Source: a virus
Strand: one strand, 5' to 3'
Length of the DNA stretch: 25,015 bases
IMG/VR virus record: IMGVR_UViG_3300028743_000150
Coordinates: 1-25,015 of that record
Of the stretch, positions 6,705-12,396 are shown piece after piece. Positions within the stretch are counted from its first letter, which is position 1; each line of letters starts with the position of its first letter. The notes beneath the pieces were generated by a model. It searched no databases. It was not told where the DNA came from and worked only from the letters and a program-made list of their open reading frames with translations. A program made the position numbers and the translations under genes.

Positions 6705-6979
6705 CAAAGCTGCCATATACCCAAGCCGATATGGACGCCGTGTCGGACAATCCCGAACTGACGGCGGCGGATATTGCCGCCGCCCGCCCCTTTGCCGAGG
6801 TATTCCCTGAACTGGCCGCCACGATGCGCGGCGGGCGCGGCCCTCAAAAAATGCCGACTAAGGTCAGCACCACAATCCGGCTCTCGCCCGAAGTGATCGC
6901 CCATTTCAAACAGGGCGGTACAGGGTGGCAGGCTCGGATCGATGCAGCGCTCAAGGAATGGGTGGCGGGGCATTCTTGA
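6701..6979 (+). CDS. brnA: BrnA-family antitoxin, ribbon-helix-helix
   Basis: This is a 92-residue protein. The N-terminal half is a flexible toxin-binding part (YTQADMDAVSDNPELTAADIAAARPFAEVFPEL), and the C-terminal half holds the DNA-binding motif VSTTIRLSPEVIAHFKQGGTGWQARIDAALKEWV. That motif is the BrnA form of the ribbon-helix-helix. The start overlaps the brnT stop by four bases. BrnA both blocks BrnT and represses the operon. It is the second RHH protein in this region, the other being the partition protein. The two have different sequences and should bind different sites. Confidence 0.9.
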   Translation: MTKLPYTQADMDAVSDNPELTAADIAAARPFAEVFPELAATMRGGRGPQKMPTKVSTTIRLSPEVIAHFKQGGTGWQARIDAALKEWVAGHS

Positions 6980-7016
6980 GGAGCGCCAGCCACAACCCGA
7001 ATGCACCAGATAACGC

Positions 7017-7048
7017 ATCGCTAGGCAGGTTCTAGCATGAACAGCGAT
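7017..7048. other. Nested dyads between convergent brnTA and par operons
   Basis: ATCGCT (7017-7022) pairs with AGCGAT (7043-7048), and inside it GCTAG (7020-7024) pairs with CTAGC (7032-7036). They lie in the 91-base gap between two converging operons, where a shared terminator would be expected. No T-run is visible on either strand, so the terminator role is weak. Confidence 0.25.
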
Positions 7049-7070
7049 TGAGGTGCAGTCAGCCATCCCA

Positions 7071-7463
7071 TCACCGTCGCCGCCCCCCGCCTTTCTTCAC
7101 CAGAAGATCGCTGATCGCCTCCTCTAGTAGCGCCTGCACGGTAGTGTTCTCCTCGGCGGCCAGGATGCGCAATTGGGTAGAGATTTCGGGGGCGAAGTGG
7201 CCGCCGATCAGCTTTTTGCCCTCGCGCCCCCTGCTGGGCAGGGGCGCCGTTGCTCCACCGCGCTCGCCGGAGCCTGTCACAGTGCTTGATTGATGTGCCG
7301 CCGCCGCGACTTGTGCCGCAAGCTGCCCCAGATCCACGATGGGCAGGGAAACAGTGTTCGGCGCGCTGCTGGCGGGGGCATGGTCGGTCGTGTCCCCCTT
7401 GGCCGCTGCGGCCAAAGCTGCGGCTAGTCCACGTCCTGCACTCTTGCGGCGCTTGTCAGTCAT
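7071..7463 (-). CDS. Ribbon-helix-helix partition protein (ParB/ParG-like centromere binder)
   Basis: This is a 130-residue protein. The chosen ATG at 7463 has AGGAAGGG just upstream and overlaps the stop of the 55-residue gene. The C-terminal part (residues 84-124: KLIGGHFAPEISTQLRILAAEENTTVQALLEEAISDLL) is a ribbon-helix-helix fold, as in the centromere-binding partners of type Ib partition ATPases such as ParG. Residues 8-20, KSAGRGLAAALAA, resemble the N-terminal GRGLxALL motif by which ParB proteins touch ParA. The middle 45 residues are a flexible Ala/Ser/Gly linker. It most likely binds the GTATRC octads, represses the operon and stimulates ParA. The partition role is inferred from operon and fold. 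Confidence 0.8.
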   Translation of the reverse strand: MTDKRRKSAGRGLAAALAAAAKGDTTDHAPASSAPNTVSLPIVDLGQLAAQVAAAAHQSSTVTGSGERGGATAPLPSRGREGKKLIGGHFAPEISTQLRILAAEENTTVQALLEEAISDLLVKKGGGRRR

Positions 7464-7623
7464 GGTTTTGCCCTTCCTCTTTTTCACTGGCGCGGATGGC
7501 CTTGCGCAGCGCCACCAGCTTGGCAGCGGCTTGCGTATCGGGCTGCCCAAACGCCTCCACAAATTCGCGGGCTGCGTCGCGTACTAAACGCAATCGAACA
7601 ACTTCCTCACACAAATCAGGCAT
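7456..7623 (-). CDS. 55-residue protein between parA and the RHH gene
   Basis: ATG at 7621-7623 overlaps the parA stop by eight bases, and its TGA at 7456-7458 overlaps the start of the RHH gene by eight bases. The frame is fully open. The protein is MPDLCEEVVRLRLVRDAAR, then a helical FVEAFGQPDTQAAAKLVALRKAIRA, and a Glu-rich end. It is almost all predicted helix with alternating charge, like a small coiled-coil dimer. I do not recognise a family. The tight coupling on both sides argues that it is made with the two partition proteins and could be a third subunit or modulator. It could instead serve only to couple translation of its neighbours. Confidence 0.7.
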   Translation of the reverse strand: MPDLCEEVVRLRLVRDAAREFVEAFGQPDTQAAAKLVALRKAIRASEKEEGQNHD

Positions 7624-8260
7624 TATCGCCAGTCTCCATCACCTTACACGCATACGTGTATACGTCCGCAATCTCCTGCGCCGCCGCACTTTTGGGCGCG
7701 TATTCCTGCACGGCCAGGCCATCCACCTGGGCGCGAGAATAGTCTTTGCGGTTGCCGATCAGGATCGGGCAAACCTGCGCCCCCATCGCGGCTACGGCCT
7801 CCATGGTTTCTGCTGCCTCTGCTCCGCGCGGGGCCACTTGGGTCAGTATCACGCGGGCGGGCTTGCCCAACTGGCGCACCAGATCGAGCGTGTGCCCCAT
7901 GCTGATCGTATCGAACAGGGCAGGGCGCGTGGGGATCAGCACCAGGTCGGCTACGCTGGCCGCCGCATGGGCTACATCGCGCGCCACCGCTGCGCCATCA
8001 ATCACCACCAGATCAGCCCCGGCGCGCTCTGCCGCCTTGATCGTATGGGACAGGCGCACCGCCTGGATGGATTGCACCGTGGGTTCGTCCAGCCCCGATG
8101 CCTCCAGGCGCCGGTCGGCCCATGCGGCGGCGGTGGCCTGTGGGTCCAGATCGAGCAGGCAGGTTGCCTTGCCATCGGCCTGCGCGGCCACGGCAATACA
8201 CGTGGCCAGCGTGGTTTTGCCCACGCCGCCCTTTTGCGAGAGAATAGCGATAACTTGCAC
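7616..8260 (-). CDS. parA: ParA-family partition ATPase (small, type Ib-like)
   Basis: This is a 214-residue protein starting at GTG, with AGAAGGA eight bases upstream. The deviant Walker A KGGVGKTT (residues 10-17) with its signature lysine, the switch region LLDLDPQATAAAW (35-47) and the Walker B-like LVVIDGA (84-90) define a ParA/MinD ATPase. It lacks the N-terminal helix-turn-helix of type Ia ParA proteins and has the length of type Ib ParF/Soj-like ATPases, which form ATP-dependent dimers on the nucleoid and move plasmid copies. The order ATPase, then RHH protein, with repeats upstream matches type Ib plasmid partition loci. Its presence in a P2-like prophage is unusual and hints at plasmid-like maintenance. 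Confidence 0.93.
   Translation of the reverse strand: MQVIAILSQKGGVGKTTLATCIAVAAQADGKATCLLDLDPQATAAAWADRRLEASGLDEPTVQSIQAVRLSHTIKAAERAGADLVVIDGAAVARDVAHAAASVADLVLIPTRPALFDTISMGHTLDLVRQLGKPARVILTQVAPRGAEAAETMEAVAAMGAQVCPILIGNRKDYSRAQVDGLAVQEYAPKSAAAQEIADVYTYACKVMETGDNA
7642..7665. repeat. Octad pair of the GTATRC type inside the 3' end of parA
   Basis: GCATACGT (7650-7657) and GTATACGT (7658-7665) are two direct octads with the spacing of the upstream array, preceded by the degenerate CCTTACAC (7642-7649). They lie in codons for DVYTYACKV of ParA. They may be a secondary binding site or chance from codon choice. The exact 8-base spacing makes them worth noting. Confidence 0.45.
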
Positions 8261-8308
8261 GAAAGCTTCCTTCTGTTTTGCAGCTTGAAGGGTGTTTCGG
8301 CCCTACCT

Positions 8309-8357
8309 GTAAGCTTGTATGGTCGTATGCGTGTATACAGGTATACGACCATACAAG
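8309..8357. promoter_or_regulatory. Six-unit GTATRC octad array: candidate par centromere and operator
   Basis: Direct reading from 8309 gives octads GTAAGCTT, GTATGGTC, GTATGCGT, GTATACAG, GTATACGA, CCATACAA, strictly every 8 bases. The block is also a 44-bp inverted repeat: CTTGTATGGTCGTATGC (8314-8330) against GTATACGACCATACAAG (8341-8357), 16 of 17 pairing, around a 10-base centre. It lies 49 bases upstream of the parA start and overlaps its predicted promoter. Type Ib systems place the centromere in exactly this spot, where the RHH protein binds phased short repeats to repress the operon and seed the partition complex. Confidence 0.8.
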
Positions 8358-8360
8358 CAA
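8332..8360 (-). promoter_or_regulatory. Predicted parA operon promoter within the octad array
   Basis: On the minus strand TTGCTT (8355-8360) and TATACA (8332-8337) are 17 bases apart. The -10 matches four of six consensus bases; the -35 matches three. Transcription would start near 8325 and give a leader of about 65 bases before the GTG of parA. Both boxes lie in octads, so binding of the RHH protein would block RNA polymerase. Confidence 0.5.
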
Positions 8361-8382
8361 GGCCTCTATGCCCTTGGCACAT

Positions 8383-8412
8383 AAAAAAGAGGCCGAAGGT
8401 TTCCCCCCGGCC
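8383..8412 (-). terminator. Intrinsic terminator of the lysis/tail operon
   Basis: Read on the minus strand, GGCCGGGGG (8404-8412) pairs with CCTTCGGCC (8391-8399), nine pairs including two G-U, closed by a GAAA tetraloop. It is followed at once by TCTTTTTT (8383-8390). This is a textbook Rho-independent terminator. It lies 25 bases after the last gene of the leftward operon and isolates that operon from the par promoter downstream. Confidence 0.9.
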
Positions 8413-8436
8413 CCCGTCAAATTCTGCCCCTACGCC

Positions 8437-8580
8437 TCACGCCTTGGGCTGCGCCGCCATCCATGCATCATACGCGGCCTTGGTGGCGGCCTCGTCCCAA
8501 TCGTCCCCGGCCTCATTCAGCACCTGAAACACCGTGCCGTCCTGCGCCGTGATATAGGCAATATCCGAATTATAGGCCAT
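8437..8580 (-). CDS. Small protein after the tail gene (47 aa), hypothetical
   Basis: ATG at 8580 is preceded by AAGGGG at a good distance and follows the tail-protein stop by 12 bases. The 47 residues (MAYNSDIAYITAQDGTVFQVLNEAG then DDWDEAATKAAYDAWMAAQ) look like a short beta hairpin plus helix. I do not recognise a family. As the last gene of the operon, directly behind a fibre-like gene, it could be an assembly helper or a small tail component, as short genes after fibre genes often are. That is inference from position only. Confidence 0.7.
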   Translation of the reverse strand: MAYNSDIAYITAQDGTVFQVLNEAGDDWDEAATKAAYDAWMAAQPKA

Positions 8581-8592
8581 GTCGATTACCCC

Positions 8593-10197
8593 TTATCCTG
8601 CGGTAAAGCTGCTGGTGAGACGCATCGTGGCCTGCGCGGTGGCCCCGTTTTTATAGACGACGCGATAGAGCGCAGCGCTGCTGAACGGCCCCGTCAGCGG
8701 CGCGCGCGCCTGTGCCACGTAATAGGTCGTGCCCGCCGCATTGGTCACCGCCGTCGCGGTCACGCTCTGCACCGGGATGTAGGTCGTCCCCGTGTCATAG
8801 CTGGCCTCGATATACAGTGTCCCGGCCTGATCGGCCTGGGCCTGGGCATTATAGAACGAATATTGCGGCCCAAACGAGGAGTTGAAGGTGCGCCCCGTGC
8901 CGGTGAACGTCGCCGCCGCGCCCAGCGCCGTGGTGCTGTCGGAATAGCCGGTGGACGTGTTCACGGTGCCCGTCACCGCCCCGATGGTCGACGAGCTACC
9001 CGCCAACGAAATTCCGGTGAAGGGCGCCACAGCGCGCTTCTGTGCCAGAACCACCGTCACGGTGCCACTGACATAGGTCGAGACGCGGGCGCGGACGTAG
9101 GCCGCCGACGAGGCAAAGCCATAGATGCCGAGCGCGTTGGAAATCGATCCCGGCGAAGATGTACTCGACGCCGTGCCCACACCAATAACGGGTAGGGTAA
9201 TCCACGTCACATTGTCGTTGGATTGCTCAAAGGTAATCGTGCTGCTGGTGCCGGTCGCGGTGACCTGAAACGAACCGCCCGCAAAGCCCGCCGTGCTGGC
9301 GCTCACCACTACCGCGGCGCTGGTCGCGCTGCCGCTGGTCACGGCGGCGTCGGCAACATCATCCACGGATACACCGCCAATATGCGCCATGCCCGCCACC
9401 AAGGGCGCAGCACTGGCCTTGTAGATGGCCGACAGCCACCCGGTCAGGCCCAACCCGCCCGCAGGCATGGCCGTGCCCGTGATGGCGCTGCCGGCAGGCT
9501 CGAGATTGGACAGATCGGTGGCAGAGGCAAACGACAGGCTACCCGCCCCGGCCTTGGCGCCCAGGCTGGCGGGCAACTGCCCGCTGATGGCGGCCAGCGA
9601 GGTGTTGGCCACCGCCTGATTGCCCGCCGTCGCCGCGCCAGCGGGCAGCGGCAGAGCAGCAGCGGAAATCGCCTGCGTCGCGGGCAGATTGGCGACGTTC
9701 ACCGATCCGCTCACGGCCTGCGTCGCGGGGAAATTGGCGACGCTCACTGCCCCGCTCACCGGCTGCGTCGCGGGGAGATTGGCGACGACCACCGATCCGC
9801 TCACCGGCTGCGTCGCGGGGAAGTTGGCCACGCTTACGGCCCCGCTCACCGGCTGCACCGCCGGGAAGTTAGATACCGCTACCGATCCCGCGATACCGCC
9901 GCCGGATGATCCCGGCGCGGCCATCGCCGATCCCAGCCCGATCGCCAGAGTGGCGGGCATCGCGGCATGATCGAGGCTGGCCCAGATATGCAGGCCAGTA
10001 GCCCCCCAGATTTCGCCCGGATCAACCAGCGCGCCGCTGGTGGGCGCATCGGCGCTGTCGGTATAGGCTAGCAGGATCTGCCCAGGCCCCTTGTTCTGGA
10101 CCCAGCTCGCCACCGCCGATGCGCTGGCAAACTGCGTGGTCAGGTCTACCCAGCTATCATCATTTAGGGCGCGGTCGCCCAGATAGGCGTCGGTCAT
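8593..10197 (-). CDS. Phage tail stalk/fibre-like protein with 15-residue repeats
   Basis: This is a 534-residue protein. The N-terminus (about 1-100) is a compact domain with WVDLTTQFA and ILLAYTDSADAP segments. Then five 15-residue repeats of the form V.VANFPATQPVSG.. follow, alternating NFP and NLP, a pattern common in phage stalk and neck proteins. The C-terminal 300 residues are Ser/Thr/Ala-rich beta structure, with an ITFEQSNDNVTWITLP block and a repeated LYIEASYDTGTTYIPV-like strand set. There is no Cys. It is probably an extended surface or tail appendage; which one is not clear. The gene overlaps the i-spanin stop by four bases, so it is co-expressed with lysis functions, unlike the main tail genes. 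Confidence 0.75.
   Translation of the reverse strand: MTDAYLGDRALNDDSWVDLTTQFASASAVASWVQNKGPGQILLAYTDSADAPTSGALVDPGEIWGATGLHIWASLDHAAMPATLAIGLGSAMAAPGSSGGGIAGSVAVSNFPAVQPVSGAVSVANFPATQPVSGSVVVANLPATQPVSGAVSVANFPATQAVSGSVNVANLPATQAISAAALPLPAGAATAGNQAVANTSLAAISGQLPASLGAKAGAGSLSFASATDLSNLEPAGSAITGTAMPAGGLGLTGWLSAIYKASAAPLVAGMAHIGGVSVDDVADAAVTSGSATSAAVVVSASTAGFAGGSFQVTATGTSSTITFEQSNDNVTWITLPVIGVGTASSTSSPGSISNALGIYGFASSAAYVRARVSTYVSGTVTVVLAQKRAVAPFTGISLAGSSSTIGAVTGTVNTSTGYSDSTTALGAAATFTGTGRTFNSSFGPQYSFYNAQAQADQAGTLYIEASYDTGTTYIPVQSVTATAVTNAAGTTYYVAQARAPLTGPFSSAALYRVVYKNGATAQATMRLTSSFTAG
9671..9895 (-). repeat. Five tandem 45-bp repeats in the stalk gene
   Basis: Five imperfect copies of a 45-bp unit, each containing a version of GCTGCGTCGCGGGGAAATTG on the plus strand, encode the 15-residue repeats. 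Copies diverge mainly at third positions and at the Phe/Leu site. Repeat number could change by slippage or recombination and so alter stalk length. Confidence 0.85.
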
Positions 10198-10760
10198 CGC
10201 GCGCCCTCCTGTCCGTCCAGGCCATGCACCAAAACATAGGACGCATGGGCAATGTCATAATCCGCATCACAGGCGCGCCAATCGGCGCCGCTGATCCACA
10301 CCCGGTCTAGGCCCGCCACGACGGTTTCGGCGGGGGGGATTGCAGGAAGGTCGGGATCGGGATTTTGGGTGGGCTGGGCGGCAGGGGGCGGTGCGCCGGG
10401 GCGCAAGCTGTGGCCAGCAGAATAAGCGGCAAAGCGGCGGCCAGCGTCAGCCTGCCCCGCTTGATACGAAAGGGATGCAGCATGGGATGCGCTCCTGTAA
10501 TTGGTTTCAGCCTTGGCGGTGGCTTCCATCGCCGCCGCCAGATCGGATTTGCGGGCCGCTGCACAGCTTTGCGCGGCGGCGATGGCCTTGGATGCCCGGC
10601 AATGCTCCCACACGCCCCAGGCGGCCAAAATCAGGCACAGTGCGATCAGCAGACGGGCAGGGGAGGCAAACAGCCACTTGGCAATAGTGCCCAGCACGCC
10701 CAGGGCCGGGGCAAACACCCCGCCCAAAACACGCCAGACGATCATGGCGATGGAAATCAT
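10194..10760 (-). CDS. i-spanin (Rz-like) inner-membrane lysis protein
   Basis: This 188-residue protein has two N-terminal hydrophobic stretches (about 5-30 and 36-52), then a helical periplasmic part (CAAARKSDLAAAMEATAKAETNYRSASHAASLSY) and a Pro-rich and then mixed end. This is the layout of inner-membrane spanins, which join an outer-membrane lipoprotein to fuse the two membranes at the last step of lysis. The decisive sign is a lipoprotein gene nested in another frame inside it, as with Rz/Rz1. It overlaps the SGNH hydrolase gene and the tail gene by four bases each. The C-terminal 60 residues after the spanin part are longer than usual. Confidence 0.75.
   Translation of the reverse strand: MISIAMIVWRVLGGVFAPALGVLGTIAKWLFASPARLLIALCLILAAWGVWEHCRASKAIAAAQSCAAARKSDLAAAMEATAKAETNYRSASHAASLSYQAGQADAGRRFAAYSAGHSLRPGAPPPAAQPTQNPDPDLPAIPPAETVVAGLDRVWISGADWRACDADYDIAHASYVLVHGLDGQEGAR
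10307..10483 (-). CDS. o-spanin (Rz1-like) lipoprotein embedded in the i-spanin gene
   Basis: A 58-residue frame starts at ATG 10483, fully inside the i-spanin gene in another frame. It has a basic start (MLHPFRIKRGR), a hydrophobic core (LTLAAALPLILLATA) and a lipobox-type Cys at residue 27. The mature part is very rich in proline (HRPLPPSPPKIPIPTFLQSPPPKP), the hallmark of Rz1 proteins. The residue at -3 of the box is Ala rather than Leu, a mild departure. The mature lipoprotein, anchored in the outer membrane, would complex with the i-spanin. No strong ribosome site is visible, but GGAT-type purines precede the start. Confidence 0.8.
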   Translation of the reverse strand: MLHPFRIKRGRLTLAAALPLILLATACAPAHRPLPPSPPKIPIPTFLQSPPPKPSWRA

Positions 10761-11152
10761 GCCGCGTCCTTTCGGGTAATCTCGCGCGCGATCTGGCGAT
10801 AGCCGCGCGGCGTGGGGTGGATGCTGTCAGGCGAAAGTGCCGGGATCGGCACCACCGCATCACCATGCGCGGCGGCCACAGCCAGCACCGGCGCAGCATG
10901 GTGGGCAGGCGCAATCCACACCACCTGGCGCGCCTTGACCTGGGCGCGGATGCTTTCCAGCGTGGGGCCGGTGTCGGCCCCAAAATCATTGCTGCCCAGG
11001 CTGATCACCACGCGGTCGGCATCAATCCGCCGCGTCTGGTATTGGTGGCGCCACCGGGCGCTGGTCCAGCCCTTATGTGCCAGCGCCGCGCATTGCGGCA
11101 TTTGTGCGGCCACGCCCTGGGCGATGCTGTCGCCAATCACCGCGCAGCTCAT
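10757..11152 (-). CDS. SGNH/GDSL-family hydrolase in the lysis cassette
   Basis: With the ATG at 11152, which overlaps the lysozyme stop as ATGA, the protein has 131 residues; an in-frame ATG at 11170 would add six. All SGNH blocks are present: AVIGDSIAQG (Ser9), Gly28, LGSNDFG (Asn55) and the DSIHP triad end (Asp109, His112). SGNH enzymes remove acyl or acetyl groups from sugars, lipids or peptidoglycan. At about 130 residues it is minimal for the fold. There is no signal peptide. Placed between endolysin and spanins, it may act on acetylated peptidoglycan or envelope polysaccharide during lysis. The substrate is inferred, not shown. Confidence 0.85.
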   Translation of the reverse strand: MSCAVIGDSIAQGVAAQMPQCAALAHKGWTSARWRHQYQTRRIDADRVVISLGSNDFGADTGPTLESIRAQVKARQVVWIAPAHHAAPVLAVAAAHGDAVVPIPALSPDSIHPTPRGYRQIAREITRKDAA

Positions 11153-11751
11153 GCCGCGTCCATCATGCAAACGGCGCGCTCGCGCTGACGGCGGCTCTGC
11201 AAGCCCCGCACCACGCGGCCACCGGCCCGATCAAAATAGGTCAGGCTGGTGCAGCTCGCGCGGATATGGCCCGCATTGATCTGCGCGCGCATGGTCGATC
11301 GGCAATAGGTTGGCCACCCGATGTTATGGGCGAGGCTGACAGCGGCAAAGCGCACATTGTCCCGGCGGGGCATGGTCAGGGCAAGGCCGGGAGTGCAGGC
11401 CATGACATGGCTGGCCGTGTCGGCCAGGCGCGCCTCGAGCATGGTGTCGCACTGGGCTTCGGTAAAGTGCTGGCCCAGCTTGATACCCTCGCCGGTCAAG
11501 CCATCGCAGGCCGTGGGCACGCCCACCAGATCGAGATAGACCCGCAGATATTGGGGGCCGCTGACGGCGCGCATGGTGGTCTGCCCGCTGGGCGCCACAC
11601 TCACGGCTACCTTGCGCCCGCTTTCCGCCGCCGGGACATTGGTCAGCAACAGCGCGGCGGTGGCCGATCCGACAATCGCCACCAGCTTGCCCACCAGAAT
11701 CACTGCCGGTCGGTTGCCGGTGCTGTCCGGCGTGTCCTGGTCATTGGGCAT
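11149..11751 (-). CDS. Phage lysozyme-like endolysin (GH24-type fold) with N-terminal anchor
   Basis: This is a 200-residue protein. Residues 17-37 (VILVGKLVAIVGSATAALLLT) are a hydrophobic segment like a signal-anchor-release domain. Residues 68-84 (YLRVYLDLVGVPTACDG) and the later blocks HFTEAQCDTMLEARL, SLAHNIGW..YCRSTM and AGGRVVRGLQSRRQRERAVC match the T4/P21-type muramidase fold. Asp74 and Thr80 keep the family D-x5-T spacing, but the Glu expected eight residues before the Asp is replaced: residue 65 is Gly and residue 64 Ser. It is probably still the endolysin, since the cassette holds no other. Several Cys residues suggest disulfide control. It overlaps the holin gene by 11 bases. Confidence 0.85.
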   Translation of the reverse strand: MPNDQDTPDSTGNRPAVILVGKLVAIVGSATAALLLTNVPAAESGRKVAVSVAPSGQTTMRAVSGPQYLRVYLDLVGVPTACDGLTGEGIKLGQHFTEAQCDTMLEARLADTASHVMACTPGLALTMPRRDNVRFAAVSLAHNIGWPTYCRSTMRAQINAGHIRASCTSLTYFDRAGGRVVRGLQSRRQRERAVCMMDAA

Positions 11752-11980
11752 TGGCGGTGCCCCCCTGTTTCAACAGGCGCGCCAGCGTGGGCGCGGCAAA
11801 TGCCAATACCCCGGCCAGAGAGGAGGCTACCGGGCGCCAATGGGTGGGGACATAGGCCACAAGACCAGTGAGGATTTCCGGCTGAGCGACCAAAGCGGCT
11901 ACCGCCACCCCGGCAACGGCGGCCAAATGCACACTCCACCAGCGCCATGCCTGGCGCGCATCATCCACCAGATGCATCAT
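11741..11980 (-). CDS. Probable holin, two transmembrane segments
   Basis: This is a 79-residue protein starting at ATG 11980, with GAGGGAGA just upstream; the start overlaps the previous stop. It has a short charged N-terminus (MMHLVDDARQAWRWW), TM segments at about 17-44 and 50-70, and a short basic tail (KQGGTANAQ). Size, two hydrophobic segments and its place directly before the lysozyme gene fit a holin, which opens the inner membrane to start lysis. If the endolysin is of the signal-anchor type, a pinholin is also possible. Confidence 0.75.
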   Translation of the reverse strand: MMHLVDDARQAWRWWSVHLAAVAGVAVAALVAQPEILTGLVAYVPTHWRPVASSLAGVLAFAAPTLARLLKQGGTANAQ

Positions 11981-12219
11981 TCGTCTCCCTCGGGTTTTGC
12001 GCGCCAGGCGCGCCAATGGTTGGCCCAACCCTGCACCGTGTCGGTTTCCCACAGACGGATGATCACCAGCGCCCCCGCGCCGATCTGGATGATATGGGGC
12101 AGGGCATCGCTGGCCGCCGCGATCAGGGCAGCGGCAATCGTGGTCAGATCGAGCGCCAAACGGGCGGCATGATCATGCGCAGCGGCGCCAGCGATGCCAT
12201 GGGCGGTGTCAACAATCAC
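11977..12219 (-). CDS. Small membrane protein, first gene of the lysis operon
   Basis: This 80-residue protein starts at GTG 12219 with AAAGG upstream. It has hydrophobic segments at about 24-38 (DLTTIAAALIAAASD) and 42-57 (HIIQIGAGALVIIRLW), then a basic/Trp-rich end (WANHWRAWRAKPEGDE). It could be a second holin or an antiholin that times lysis. Paired small membrane proteins before an endolysin are common. The stop overlaps the holin ATG. The class is inferred from topology and position. Confidence 0.7.
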   Translation of the reverse strand: MIVDTAHGIAGAAAHDHAARLALDLTTIAAALIAAASDALPHIIQIGAGALVIIRLWETDTVQGWANHWRAWRAKPEGDE

Positions 12220-12293
12220 GGTGGGCCTTTCGCGGCAGGTTGGGCGTTACTGGCCCACAAAGCCCCACCGCCTGCCCCCTGACAACGCGCGCG

Positions 12294-12337
12294 CATTGTG
12301 GGCGCGCGGGCCACAATGGCGGGCGCTGGCCCGCGCG
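12294..12337. promoter_or_regulatory. 44-bp dyad element between divergent lysis and tailspike operons
   Basis: CATTGTGG (12294-12301) and CCACAATG (12311-12318) form a perfect 8-bp inverted repeat. Overlapping it, CGCGCGGGCCA (12303-12313) pairs perfectly with TGGCCCGCGCG (12327-12337). A related element lies at 17790-17833. The TGT-N13-ACA core is close to the TGT-N12-ACA dyad that the P2 late activator Ogr binds about 55 bases upstream of late starts. A site centred near 12306 would allow starts near 12361 (+) and 12251 (-), each just ahead of a gene. The rest of the gap 12220-12396 shows no clear -35/-10 pair. Confidence 0.5.
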
Positions 12338-12396
12338 AAATTACCCGGCCACCCTTGGGCATGGCTCCGCTGGGGCCACCATCCACAGGATCGTCC

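Noticed and set aside
8361-8394. GGCCTCT/AGAGGCC hairpin beside the octad array
   Set aside because: It competes with the better nine-pair GAAA-loop stem at 8391-8412, whose T-run it would have to include in its loop; the terminator explanation is stronger.
7250-9195. Plus-strand open frames opposite the par operon and the stalk gene
   Set aside because: ParA, the 55-residue gene, the terminator and the stalk protein on the minus strand explain this DNA; the plus translations look random.
9671-9895. CRISPR-like array because of regular 45-bp repeats
   Set aside because: The repeats are in frame, encode 15-residue stalk units and have no unique spacers.
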